Assembly: GCA_029851415.1 (NCBI GenBank)
Contig: CM056742.1
Location: 54,166,954 to 54,230,953, forward strand
Length of the DNA: 64,000 bases
Reading direction: 5' to 3'
Source: Eretmocerus hayati
Taxonomy: Eukaryota > Arthropoda > Insecta > Hymenoptera > Aphelinidae
A program made the position numbers and the translations under genes. Below are positions 23,804 to 34,399 of the stretch, piece after piece. Numbering within the stretch: position 1 is the stretch's first letter; every line of letters starts with the position of its first letter. Under the pieces are notes generated by a model that had not been told where the DNA came from, did no database searches, and saw only the letters and a list, made by a program, of their open reading frames with translations.

Positions 23804-25194
23804 AGCTGAGGTGGGCACACGACAGGAAAGAAGGAGAGGACACAGAGGAAAGAAGGTTCAGGAGCTGAGGAAAGAAGGTGAGGAGACAAGGAAAAGAAAG
23901 AAGCAGTTCTAAGTTAAAGTTTAGTTATCCGTACAAAGCACAAGGAAACTGCAAAAGAACAATCAAAGAAAGAACTTTTATTTTATTTTCATAAAGAGAT
24001 TATGTACTGTTTTTCAATTCTAGATATACGTCACTACTTGTATAAGTAATCATATATTTATAATCGTAAGGTTCAATAAACTAATAATAATAGATTCGGG
24101 AGCCGCACGGTCCGTGATAGGCAGAAGGTATTGAGATATTGCAAGGTGGATTGGTGTTACGCTCCAACCCTCTCATTTTTTGTACGCACAAATGGCGAAC
24201 TGAGAATTGGAAGAGGTAGCTGGGGAATTGATCACTGCCCTGGAGATAGCTGGGATGAGCAAAACTATGCCAATTCTCAGCGTGCCATCATTGTCTCTAG
24301 ACCTCATTTTGGGACTTGAATTCATCCATTTCTTTGGGATGCACATCTTGTGTGATAGTGACGAATATACATTCGCAGACATTAAGGACAAGAAAAAATT
24401 TGAATCTGAATTATTTTTGATCGAATCACCAAAGCAGATGAATTTAGAGTCTAAATTTCAGCAACATCGGAAGGAAGAATCGAGTTGAAATCTGAAGCGT
24501 CAAATAGCGCGCAAGAGTCACAATCGAGAGGTAAAGGGTTGAAAAAATTGAGTGATTATGAAGCTTACAGGCTGAAAAGAGTTTTAAATGAATGTTTACC
24601 TCAAAAAGAAGAAGAAATTTTTGAGAGCAACTGTTTCAATCGAATACAAGATTCGACTCTTAAAGAAGGCACGTCCAGTAAAAAAATATATTTTACATTG
24701 TCAGATACGATGGAGAAAACAATGCATGCAGAATTCTAAGAATTATACGATGTTGATGTCGTTGAGAAATCAAATAATCCGTGGAATAACCCAGCATCTT
24801 CAGTTAGAAAAGCGAACGGAGGGTGTAGATTCGTAGTAGATTCACGGGTAGTAATTAGCTGACAAAGATGCGTATCCGACCCCGTATATGGATACTATTT
24901 TGAGAAAATTAAAAAACGCGAAATATATGACTACTCTGGACTCAAGCATGGTTTACCATCAAGTAAAGCTTACAAAGATTTCTAAGAATATTTGCGCGTT
25001 CACAATTCCCGGCAGAGAGCACTGCCAATTTGAAAGGCTACATATGGGTCAAGCTACTACTGGAGCCTGCTCTCAAAGATTGATCGATTCGATTATCGGT
25101 AACCTAGAACCTTACGTGTACGGGTATTTAGACGATATTGTCTTGGTAACAGAGACGTTTAAGCAGCATTGAGAGCTACTAAACAAATCATTAA

Positions 25195-25402
25195 GAGGAT
25201 GTCGGATACCGACATTGTCGAGTTTTCGGATTTCTCGATGAATTTTCAAGATATCGGGATTCCACTAAGTAACGCCGATTCTGTATGGCTCACAGAATCG
25301 GCGTTACTTGTTAGACTTTTGATATCTCAAAAATTCATCGAGAAATACGAAAACTCGATCATGTCGGTAACTGTACAATATTGATAGGACTCCGACATCC
25401 CC
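25195..25402. mobile_element. TTAA-flanked palindromic MITE, copy 1 (208 bp)
   Basis: Exact TTAA copies flank it at 25,191-25,194 and 25,403-25,406. The ends are inverted (GAGGATGTCGG left; reverse-complement right GGGGATGTCGG) and the arms pair almost along their whole length around a loop near 25,290 (ACGCCGATTCTGT/ACAGAATCGGCGT). TTAA targeting is the hallmark of piggyBac-type elements. Reading through one TTAA gives an uninterrupted RT frame of the host Gypsy, which confirms the ends. Confidence 0.92.
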
Positions 25403-25508
25403 TTAAAGAGAATCGTGGGGGCAGGTCTAACGATTAACAGAGAAAGAAGCAAATTTTGTTGTCAAGAAGTTTAATTTTTAGGTTATATAGTAGACGAGCA
25501 CGGTTTAA

Positions 25509-25940
25509 GGAGGTTCGATGGTATCATGAGGGATTGGTGAGGGGGAAGACGGAAACTAACCTAAACTGCCACTCGGATGCACGAAGATACACGGCGAGTA
25601 TACCTATATGTTAATGATTTTCGACAACAATTCGATCATATTTCCACAAAACGCATGGTAAGTTGTGATCACCGAAAAGTATTATTGTTCGTTAAGAAAT
25701 TCTCTATAGTCTAAATATTTTATGAGATTTTCCTCTACATCTCAAGAGGTGCTAGGCTTGTTTTGGTGCCGCCGTGCATAAGAGCCCGTATTATTCCGAA
25801 AAATGTAAGAGCTTAGGTCTCGAAAAAACCCCCGGTGAAAAATACTGAAAAAATTCACAGAGTATTTTTTTGTCTCAAAGATAATTATGTAAAAGGTTTC
25901 GTCACGATCTCTACATCTTCGTCAAGACCATCGAATCTCC
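25509..25940. mobile_element. TTAA-targeted MITE, copy 2 (432 bp)
   Basis: The ends GGAGGTTCGATGG and (reverse complement) GGAGATTCGATGG are inverted repeats. TTAA is at 25,505-25,508 on the left and TTGA, one base changed, at 25,941-25,944 on the right. The host Gypsy RT frame resumes directly after it. It is a different family from the MITE at 25,195 and has no ORF. Confidence 0.82.
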
Positions 25941-27719
25941 TTGAGAGTCGATCCCGCGAAAACAGAAGCAATCAAAAACTATCCGAGGTCTAAAAAGGTC
26001 AAGCAAGTGAAACGATTCACAGGTATGATATCATGGCACAGTAAATTCATCAGCAATTATGCGACGATTGTTGAGCCGATGAATCGTTTATTGAAAAAAG
26101 ACGCGAAATTCGATTGGAATGAGGAACAAGAAAAGGCGTTTTGCTCGCTAAAAGAAGCATTAGTATCTGCACCCGTGTTCAGTATGCTGAAGGGTTCTTG
26201 CATACTGATGCATCAGATACTGGGATAGGATCTATGCACAGAAAGTAGATGGCAAAGAACGCGTAATTTGTTATGTGAGTCGATCACTTTCGAAATCAGA
26301 AAGAGTCTAGTCTGTGACAGAACGAGAATGTCTGTCTATGAGATGGAGTATTGAAGAATTTAGGCCATATATTGAAGGAGAAAATTTTACAGTTCTAACA
26401 GCACATAGCGCGCTACAATGGCTGCTCAACGAGAAAAATCCGGTGGGACGCGTAGGCGATAACGGGTTAGAATTCAAAAACGAACTCATGAGTAGATTTT
26501 GCAACGAAAACGGCATAGAGCATGAATTCATCCCTAGTTTCCATCCCCAATCAAATCCGGTTGAACGAGTCAACCGAGATGTTAAGACTATGATAGCAAT
26601 TTTTGCCGATAATCACAAAAAATGGAATGAATATATTCAACAATTTCAATTTTGTCACAATTCAAATTCTTCAAGTTCGACCAGAAAGTCACCAGCGCTC
26701 ATGATTCATGGACGCGAGATTGGAACGCCCAAATCATGGAAGGCGCATGGAAATTTTCGAGAAAAGTTAAAAAAATTTCATGAAAAACGGTAGTCAAACC
26801 GGATCAATAGAGTCATTAAAAGATTTGGACGGAGCAGAAATCAATTCAGAATCAAATTCAGGGAGTAATTTAGAAGTCGAGTCAGATTTTTAAAGTCAAA
26901 ATCAAGGCAATGAGCGCTCGCGGGTCGATGAACCAGAGAAATCCATTAATTAGCACGAAAAGCTCTATTCAGATTTTATTTTTCCTCAGGATTCAGTGAA
27001 AAATTGGTCAGATCGTATGAATAAGTTACCCGAGATACACGACTCTACCATAAGTAAGATTGAGAGAGCGAGCGAAAAACAAAAAGCGAATTATAACAAG
27101 TCAAAGCGTGATGTTAGATGAACTATAGATGATGAGGTGCTGAAGAAGAATCGACCACTGTCATCAGCGGAGAACAATTCTACAGCGAAGTTGGTAGAGA
27201 AATTCTCAGGACCATTTGAAATTAGGAGGGAAATCGGAGAGAATGTCTACGTATTATCGAAGAATGGAGCAAAATTACAATCATCTGTTCACGCTAAAGA
27301 CCTGAAATATGCAAGCGTTGCATCCAATCAGAAGCCCGAAAATAATACGTTCGAGGAATCACCACCTCAGCATCAGACAAAGGATTCGGTGTCGTCAAAT
27401 GCCGGCGAGTCTCTCCACCCCGAGGCAGTGCCACGCGCCCGGAAGAATAGCCGGCAGAAGCAGCGAGGACCTGCAGGTGAGCAGACCACACGCGAGATTA
27501 ATCCGCAATCCACGCGCACGAAAAGATCGATAATAAGATCGAAATCCAAAGCTGAAAGTGACTAAAGTGTATATAAAAACGAAGTGACTAGAGTGTTTAT
27601 AAAAATGAAGTGACCGAAGTGTACATGAAAACAAAGTCACCACAGTGAAGATTAAAACTGAGTTTATGATTCTAAGACTGGAAATTAGTGAGTAGAAGAT
27701 TGACTGTTAACTGATTAAA

Positions 27720-28860
27720 ATGGGACCTATGAAAGAGGCAATGCTTGAGTGGCTAAGTAAGGACAACAATAGTCAAGAACGAAGTGAAGATAATGACTCT
27801 ATAACGCGTGAGGGTAACATCGAGAGACAGAATAGAGACGGTGAAAACAGTGCGGGAGTAGTGCCTATGGACGCTCAGAATCTCGTTAGCGATGAGGTCA
27901 GGGTGCGAGTACAAAATAACCTCTTTGTGCCCGTGATTATCCCATCCGTGCGTGTAGTGAATGTGGAAATTAGTGCCAACGATATTGCAGAATTTCACGC
28001 TCGTCAACGTGTGCGTCAGGAATCCGCGCTAATGAAGAGTTTGAAGGTCATAGCACAGCCGTGGGGAACAACATCGTCGCCAGCGTGAATTGAAAACGCG
28101 CGCGATAGCGACAACAACAACGCCGTTGCCTGAATTCCAGGAAGAGCAGAAGAAAGTTCGAGTAACATGCGCCTTGGCTCATGCTGCATCAAATATAGCA
28201 CAGCTCAACAGGCAAGTGAGTAATGCAAGGCTTAGATTAGGACTTTAGTGCAGCCGCGTCCTCCAAGCACGCCAGCGCGATCATTTCCTGTAACTCGAAA
28301 ATCAAGAATATGAGGCGCGAATAGAGAGAGAAAGGCAGGGGATATCACAGAGATTTTCAGTGGATCTGCCCCGCGTTATACAAAACGCAGAGCAAATTCA
28401 TGTATTACTGTGATGTTGCGAAGACATGATGACATCAAGAGAGGAAGCAGTCATGCAGCGTGAGGCAGCAGTCCACGCGCGTGGAAGAGTATTGCAGCGA
28501 TCAGCTGGTCGTTGGTTTGCAGAGTGCCGGAATCGGGAAAGAAGATTGCGCGAGGAGAGGTTACGCGCGAAATACCAACAGCGTGAGCTACCCCATCCCA
28601 CGCATGATAATCATTGCCGTCGTGTCTGCTACGGGGCAAATGGATTTCAATTTTTACGCGCCAGAGCAGCATCAAAATCAAGTAATTATAGAGGAAGTCG
28701 AAGATGAGCAACCCACGCCGGAGTTAGAAGTGCCACAGAATGCTGAACGTCAACCAGCCGTTATACCGCCTCAAGCGTCGCACACTCGTAAACATTATAC
28801 GAGAACGAAAACAATCACTCTTACCCTGAGAACGTGCGATATCGGGATGTTTTAGAGGAG
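27720..28860 (+). pseudogene. Unidentified ORF after Gypsy pol
   Basis: The first open frame (27,720-28,088) encodes an acidic-polar protein with IIPSVRVVNVEISANDIAEF. Further frames to 28,860 contain Arg/Glu/Gln-rich helical sequence (ERRLREERLRAKYQQREL) and an acidic-proline tail (EEVEDEQPTPELEVPQ). Several stops and shifts separate them. There is no signal peptide or membrane segment, so it does not look like an envelope gene. It may be a third ORF of the Gypsy element or a Gag-like ORF of another. Function unknown. Confidence 0.4.
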
Positions 28861-29577
28861 GAAATTGTAGGTTTTAAGATGTAGAATCTCAATCCTTCCC
28901 CCTCGAAAGGCCTCCTCAACTCATTTGCTGGCGGCTAGCACAAAACCGCGAAAGTACTGTGAGAACGCCAGTATTGAGAGTTTAACTCAGGGGGGGGGGA
29001 GCAATTTGTGCAAATTTTCATTGAGAACAAAGTTGTTACATTTTCCAATACAAATTCGGTGGTATACCTGATTTTGCCGAAAAAGACATTTTTGGGGGTT
29101 CTTAGCCACTTTCATAGCTTTCTCGGCAAGTTTCCGAAATTCCGACCTCGGCATTTAAAAGAGCGAAGAATTTCGCGTCGAAATATGTGTTGAGAGAATT
29201 CTTTCTGGCTGTACACAGAGGTCCGTACTACAGTGAAATATGGTGAAAGACAGAAAAATGCTTGCGAACGCTCGAGAAGCTACTTTAACTCGGAGAGGGA
29301 GAAATTTAAGCGAATCCCCATGAGGGAAAAAGTTAGAGACTGATTCCAGATAAGGTCACCCGGTCAAAATGGAAAAAATATATTTTCCTTGCTCTGACAT
29401 ATATGATTCTAGAGACAAAATGAGAGGACATATATTTTTTTGTTTTGATCCAAACCGTTTTCTTCTCAAAGGCCGCTATATTTTCGTTTTAAGCCAAAAA
29501 ATCAATTTTCATTAAGAATAACGCTCGAGGTTGAAAAACTCCCCGAGTTCTTCAAATCTTGCGCTAAATCTCATTGA
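28861..29577. other. No recognised gene
   Basis: A run of nine G at about 28,990-28,999 and AT-rich sequence. AGAGGAGGAAAT before a TGTAGG at about 28,866 could be a polypurine tract and LTR start for the second Gypsy, but no second LTR copy supports it. Confidence 0.35.
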
Positions 29578-30778
29578 GTATGATCAAGTACACTATAGTA
29601 CATGAAATAACACAAGAATGACCTGAGAATATTTTGTGGCCTTCTCAAATTTTAATATCTCGTGAAAAACGCTTAAAACCCGTTTTCTCAAAAACATCAT
29701 CTGCGAAGTCGATGAAAATTTTTTTGGTAGTTTTCTGAAACAAGACAAATATAGGAAAGTTGGTCTGGTTGGTCTTACTTCGTTCAAAGTAGACATATGG
29801 AGCATCATGGGGGAAAACATGACAATATCATCATTTTTGAGTGGTGCTGTATGTATAAGTATTCATGATAGAACTGAAAGTCAAAAGCTTGAATTTTTAC
29901 TCCCTCCAGACAGATAAAAGGATGTAATTTGCTCCTTTCTCCACGAAAGCAAGATCTTCCGTGAAAAAAGTAGCAAATTACACGACAACCATAGTCCTCC
30001 TTGAACTCAATGCAACGGACTTGGCCAAGTTCCGAGCTCAAAACAACAGAAAGTGGAAGAACGTTCCTGTGGTCAACGGCATTCGCAGTTCCCACGCTTC
30101 AAGAGTTCATCTTCCAGAAGACAACGAACCCAGGCTCCAAATCACCCGAACTGCTAAGCATCCATGGGAGGATGTCATGTACTAATCGTGTACTGTCATG
30201 CGAACCAAACCGGGATCCAGTGTCAAAGAATGGGACTCGGGGTATGTGCTTTCATCGCGGATGAATCAGGTGAGAGGGTTGAATGTCTTTGAAACCTAAC
30301 AATCATGTTTATTTCAGTTATTGGCTTGGTGTAGCTCACGCAGAATCCGAATGCAGCCTCTCGTAAAAGAACCATCTGGAGTACCTAGACAAAGGCAGAA
30401 GGTCAAATTGATTCGATTCATATCGGTTTTAGTAAGAACCTGTAATATTTGGATATTTGGATGTTCTTCTAGAGAATTGGAGTATATTCTAGGTACCATC
30501 AGCATGATCTTCACAAACGAGAGGCTCTCGATTCATTTACCCTCGAATTTGCTCCATACGTCTACTCTGAACAAAATAAGACCAACCAGACCAACTTTTC
30601 CATACTTGTCTTGTTCCAAAGTACTACCGAAAGGATTTTCATCGACTTCAAAGATGATGTTTTTGAGGAAACGGGTTTTAAGCGTTTTCCACGGAATATT
30701 AAAATTTGAGAAGGCCACAAAATATTCTCAGGTCATTCTTGTATTTTTTCATGTACTATAGTGTACTTGATCATATTA
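29578..30778. mobile_element. Long-inverted-repeat element T1
   Basis: Arms of about 230 bp (29,578-29,805 and 30,546-30,778) are diverged reverse complements; the outer ends read TATGATCAAGTACACTATAG. Shared features include GAATGACCTGAGAATATTTT left and its complement right. The unique centre (about 740 bp) contains a small ORF (29,961-30,185) homologous to one in the T2 palindrome at 60 kb. No target duplication could be fixed. The superfamily is unknown; it could be a non-autonomous DNA transposon that keeps only the end of its gene. Confidence 0.7.
29961..30185 (+). CDS. Unknown C-terminal domain ORF in T1
   Basis: The frame is open upstream of 29,961 without an obvious start, so this is probably a 3' exon or a truncated gene. 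Key residues are N-Y-T, then N-A-x-D-L, W-x-x-V-P, G-x-R-x-S-H, R-V and the ending R-T-x-x-H-x-W-E-D plus three residues and stop. The same series occurs on the minus strand at 60,281-60,945. I recognise no catalytic motif or known fold. Conservation between two diverged copies suggests that the protein was once under selection. Confidence 0.55.
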   Translation: MKKVANYTTTIVLLELNATDLAKFRAQNNRKWKNVPVVNGIRSSHASRVHLPEDNEPRLQITRTAKHPWEDVMY

Positions 30779-30907
30779 AATAAGGTTTAGCGAAAAATTT
30801 GAATGAATCAGTGAGTTTTTCGACTATCTCTTCTTCCTTCTTCCTCCTCTCTTCTCTCTTTTTCCTTCTTCTCTCCCTCTTCAGTCCATCGTGTTTCTCC
30901 GTAATTC

Positions 30908-30959
30908 CGGAATGCACCCACGGAGAGAAAGTAATCTTTCTCTCCGTGGGTGCATTCCG
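30908..30959. repeat. Perfect 24-bp hairpin with 4-nt loop
   Basis: The arms 30,908-30,931 and 30,936-30,959 are exact reverse complements; the loop is TAAT. The arm begins CGGAATGCACCCACGGAGAG. It falls where the R1 ORF2 C-terminus should be (minus strand: LAECTHGEKDYFLSVGAF). It may be a template-switch inverted duplication within the LINE tail. It is not followed by a T run and is not a bacterial terminator. Confidence 0.9.
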
Positions 30960-30979
30960 CCAACTTGGATACGTCACGG

Positions 30980-33900
30980 ATCAGCCGGTGCGTCTATCTG
31001 CCATCTGCAAATGGTGAATCCCACTCAGTTTGCCACTGCTCAAGGATGGTTTCCTTCTCGTTGTCGCGGATGATCTCTTCCATCGTTGGGGTGAGCACTC
31101 GTTCGGATCCGATCGCTTTTTGCTGATCCCAGATGCTCATTCGCGACAAGCAAGTGGATGGGTGGCGTCCCCGCCCACACGCGAGCTGTGTCTCCTGACA
31201 CGGTACGGTAGGCATGGATGCTCCTCACGGCCGCTCTCCGGTGGACAGGCTCCATCCTCTCCTCGATGACGGCCTTCTCTGCTTTCTTCCTACACACGGG
31301 TGCCCCGTAGAGCATAATGGGCGTGCTGACGGTGTAGAGAAAAGCGTACCTTTTGGGTCCTTCGAGTTTCGGCATCAGTCGCTGGAGCGCCGCACTGACC
31401 CTGCTCGCTTTTTGGGCGGCTTCCATAATATGCTTTTCGAACGACCACTTGTCGTCAAGCCAGACACCGAGGTATTTTAGCTCCGTTCAGCGGGGATCTC
31501 CTGTCCATCGATGAAGAATCGGGGCAAGTCGGAATTTCCCCGTCTCGTGACCACTATGGCTTCGCATCTTTTAACAGCAAGCTCTAGGAGCCTGCTCTTC
31601 ATCCACTCGTAGACTCGGGCCAGCGCCTTGTTCGCGCGTCTAACCAGAAGTTCCTTGTTGTCGGCCCATACTATGAGTTCCGCGTTGTCCGCGAAAGCCT
31701 CTTTTACCACTGGTTCTGGCAGTTCAATGGTTAGCAGACCATCAAACTGCGAATTCCAATTAAACGGACCGGAGGCTGGTCCCTGCCCGATTCCGGCGGA
31801 CAGCTCTCGAACCTCTTGTCCCTCGTCAGTATTGTAGACGAGAGTTCTGTTCCGTAGGTAATCGCTCGTCACGGCCAATAGGTAGGGTGGCACTCCGCCT
31901 GCCTGGGATTCGTAGACTTGTTCCCAGCTCGCACAGTTGAATGCGTTCTTGATGTCCAACGCACTGATAGCGCAAAAGCCTCCTCTTCCTTGGTATGGGT
32001 TTCCTACCGCCGATTGTACCCGCTCTTGCACCGTTTCGATTGCATGTACTGTGCCACGACCTTTCCGGAACCTAAACTGCATCGGCGATATCCCTCCGCT
32101 CTCCTCGTAGGCTTTCTCCACCCTGTTGAGCACCATCCTCTCGTACATCTCCCCGGAATAGTCGAGCATGCTGAGTGGGCATTGACCTCCTTGACCTTTA
32201 GGTATTAGGACCAGATTGTGGCGTTTCCACTCGTCCAGGAAGCTTCCCGCCCTCAGACACATGTCGAAGAAGTCGAGGAGTGAGTCTAGCTTGTATTTAA
32301 AGACCAGTTTTAGAGCCTTGTTTGGAATGCCGTCCAGGCCAGGGGCTTTGCCGTTCGGCATCCTCTTTGCCGCTATGAGTAGCTCTTGCATAGTGAAGAG
32401 CTGGATGGGGTCTTCGCTCTCCAGAGGGGATGTAACTCTGGGTTCTCCAGCTGGAAAGAGGTTCTCCTCGATGCTGCGCAAGGTTGCTGCATCGGTCGAT
32501 GCTGGGTTGCCCCTTCCGGGTCGGACCTTTGACATGACTACGCGGATTGGCGTGCCTCAGGGGTCTTCGTCAACCATGTCGTTCAGTTCACCCCAGCGCG
32601 CCTTCTTGCTCCTCCGGATGGCTAGGATGAAAGCCTTCTTCGCTTCTCTGTACGCTCTGTCATCTTCCGCCACCGGTTGTCGTTCCAGCCTCTTTAATCG
32701 CCACGTGGTCCTCCTTTTCTTGTTGCTCGTTCTTCGTAGATCCTTTATTTCATCGGTGATTCAGTACTCTGGTTTTCTCCAGAAGCAAGGTAATGTCTTG
32801 CGAGGTATGGATACGTCACAGGCTCTTGTGATGGTTGTCGTTACCATATCCTCAGCCTCGTCCGCGGTGGAGTTCATCGGGAGATCTTCGGTAGTTTCTA
32901 TCGATTCCCGAAATTTGCCCTCGTCCAGCTTGCGTACCTGCCACCCCGTCGGTCGTGGTGTACGTGTCGTCTGTCTCTGCCTGGCAATCCTAAGCCGAAA
33001 CCGAATATGTCAATGGTCACACAGTGTTTCCGAATCCAGAACCTCTCACAATATTATACGTCCCATGAGCGACGGGCTCATGAACCTCAGGTCGAGGACC
33101 AAAGACGAACCTCCCTCCCGGGACCGAGTGTCGTGCCGGTGATAGACGATAACCCCCGTCTCGTTCGCGAGCACTGATCGTAATGCCACCATGGCATCAG
33201 CGAGTACTACCCGCCGTCAATAGCGCGGCCCCCCGCTCCAACTCGGTTCCTTGGTGTTCAAATTCTACGCGATTATAACTGGGCCTCCGCATTGCCTCAC
33301 ATCCTCTTCTATGTCGTGGAATTCGTCTTCAAATTCGTGCGTCTTGAGCGATGGCGAATAGTAGCAGCTATAGACTGCTGTCTCTCCGATGGTCTCTCGG
33401 GTCAAGCCGGAGTCACTAGCAGTTTGTCCAGTCTCACGAATACAGTGGAACTTGTTGAGTTGGGCACCTCTGTAAGTTGGGCATTTGCCTAAGTTGGCAC
33501 TTTCTCGCGGAACGCGCAAAATTACATCAGCTCTTATGGGGATTTTGTTCTATATATTGGGCACTCTATATGTTGGACACCTGGTTTGACGCTCGAGGTA
33601 TGATACCGAACCCTCGTCCTGGTCGGCTTGATCATGCGTTTACGGATGAGCAACAGTGTTTGATGAACAAGAGGCCGTTGTTATTGATCGATTACCAGCA
33701 TCAACAATTGTCAACCGAGTCAATCATCTGAATGAACCAGAGTTTTATTGTAATATCAGGGTATATCAACCATGATCAAATTGTAGCATAGTTGGTAGCG
33801 TATTCGCCCTCACATGAGGAACTACCAATCATGGTAAACTCCATCCAAATGATTATGAAGTAGTCAAAAATCAGTACTTTACATGAGCTGCATGTTGAGA

Positions 33901-34382
33901 TCGACGTGTACCAAGTTTCCGATTCGGAAATTAATGTTCCTGTCTTCCAATTCCTTCATCACTGTATAGTGCGTCTGTTTTCGATAAAAAAGGATCATCA
34001 TGACTATTCCAAACTAATATATTGACATGATCATTAGGGGATAACGTGTTTCATCCAAGGTAATCAGAATTTGATGGAAAATTGACCTCCTTGAATCAGA
34101 AAAACGGTTCTTAGTCCTAATTTCTGTATGTTGGGCACCTGTCTAAGTCGGGCAGTTTTTCCGGAATTGAGAGTGCCCAACTTAGACAAGTTTCACTGTA
34201 GTAGGGTTCATGATTTCAACGACCACGGTCCTCCAGAGATTGGTTGTAGATCAGGAGAATTCTCGCTTCCGAGGCGGTTCGAAGATAATTAGAACATCGA
34301 TCCTCTCTTCCTTGGCAACAGCGTGTAGGAGATCGTTTGCGTCCCCGCTCTTCCTAAGGTTGGCTCGGATGAAATTAGCCAT
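30980..34382 (-). pseudogene. R1-like LINE ORF2: endonuclease and RT (broken)
   Basis: ATG at 34,382-34,380 opens MANFIRANLRKSGDANDLLH, the usual R1 ORF2 start. The endonuclease is cut by the pogo-like insertion at a TA and resumes with VRLDKLLVTPA; later it shows YYSPSLKTHEFEDEF and PVIIAGDFNA. RT (best frame 31,477-32,535) shows NGKAPGLDGIPNKALK, FRKGRGTVHAIETV and SALDIKNAFN. The catalytic box reads FADN, not FADD, and the Q-G-S loop is degraded. The C-terminus continues at 31,040-31,426 and down to the hairpin. Several shifts and stops. Confidence 0.87.
33443..34198. mobile_element. pogo/Tc1-like non-autonomous element (756 bp) with iterated motif
   Basis: The ends CAGTGGAACTTGTTGAGTTG and (reverse complement) CAGTGAAACTTGTCTAAGTT are inverted and flanked by TA at 33,441-33,442 and 34,199-34,200. 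A motif close to AGTTGGGCAC is repeated every 17-18 bp at both ends (33,456, 33,474 and 33,491; 34,127, 34,143 and 34,175). It sits cleanly in the R1 endonuclease. No transposase frame was found. Confidence 0.88.
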
Positions 34383-34399
34383 TTCGACCTCTTCTCCGT

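Larger units (their letters stand above)
21329..24092 (+). mobile_element. Second LINE, 5'-truncated within RT, with (TAA)-type tail
   Basis: It begins inside an RT domain (LTMMDTAYEIYAEI) and ends in an AATAAACTAATAATAATA tail at about 24,075-24,092. Left and right neighbours are different elements (CR1-like RT, Gypsy protease), so the junction is a rearrangement or a compound insertion, not a simple one. The RT is close in style to long RT proteins annotated in ant and wasp genomes (from memory, not a search). The clade is not assigned. Confidence 0.75.
24093..27565 (+). pseudogene. pol: Second Ty3/Gypsy element: pol fragment
   Basis: It starts inside the protease (DSGAARSVIG) and its conserved end LSLDLILGLEFIHFFGM. 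RT follows with YMTTLDSSMVYHQVKL, LHMGQATTGAC and the catalytic YLDDIVLV at about 25,120. RT is then split by two MITEs (25,195-25,402 and 25,509-25,940). RNase H begins near 26,200 (TERECLSMRWSIEEFRPYI), but a deletion near 26,445 joins it to the middle of integrase (FIPSFHPQSNPVERVNRDVK, which holds the catalytic glutamate). A C-terminal domain with chromo-like context (VEKFSGPFEIRREIGENVY) ends at 27,565. Many stops are present. No LTR pair was found. Confidence 0.85.

Noticed and set aside
28861..28999. 3' LTR of the second Gypsy element
   Set aside because: Polypurine-like sequence and TGTAGG start, but no matching second LTR in the window.
32216..33142. 308-codon plus-strand frame
   Set aside because: Antisense to the R1-like RT and endonuclease, which carry recognisable motifs.
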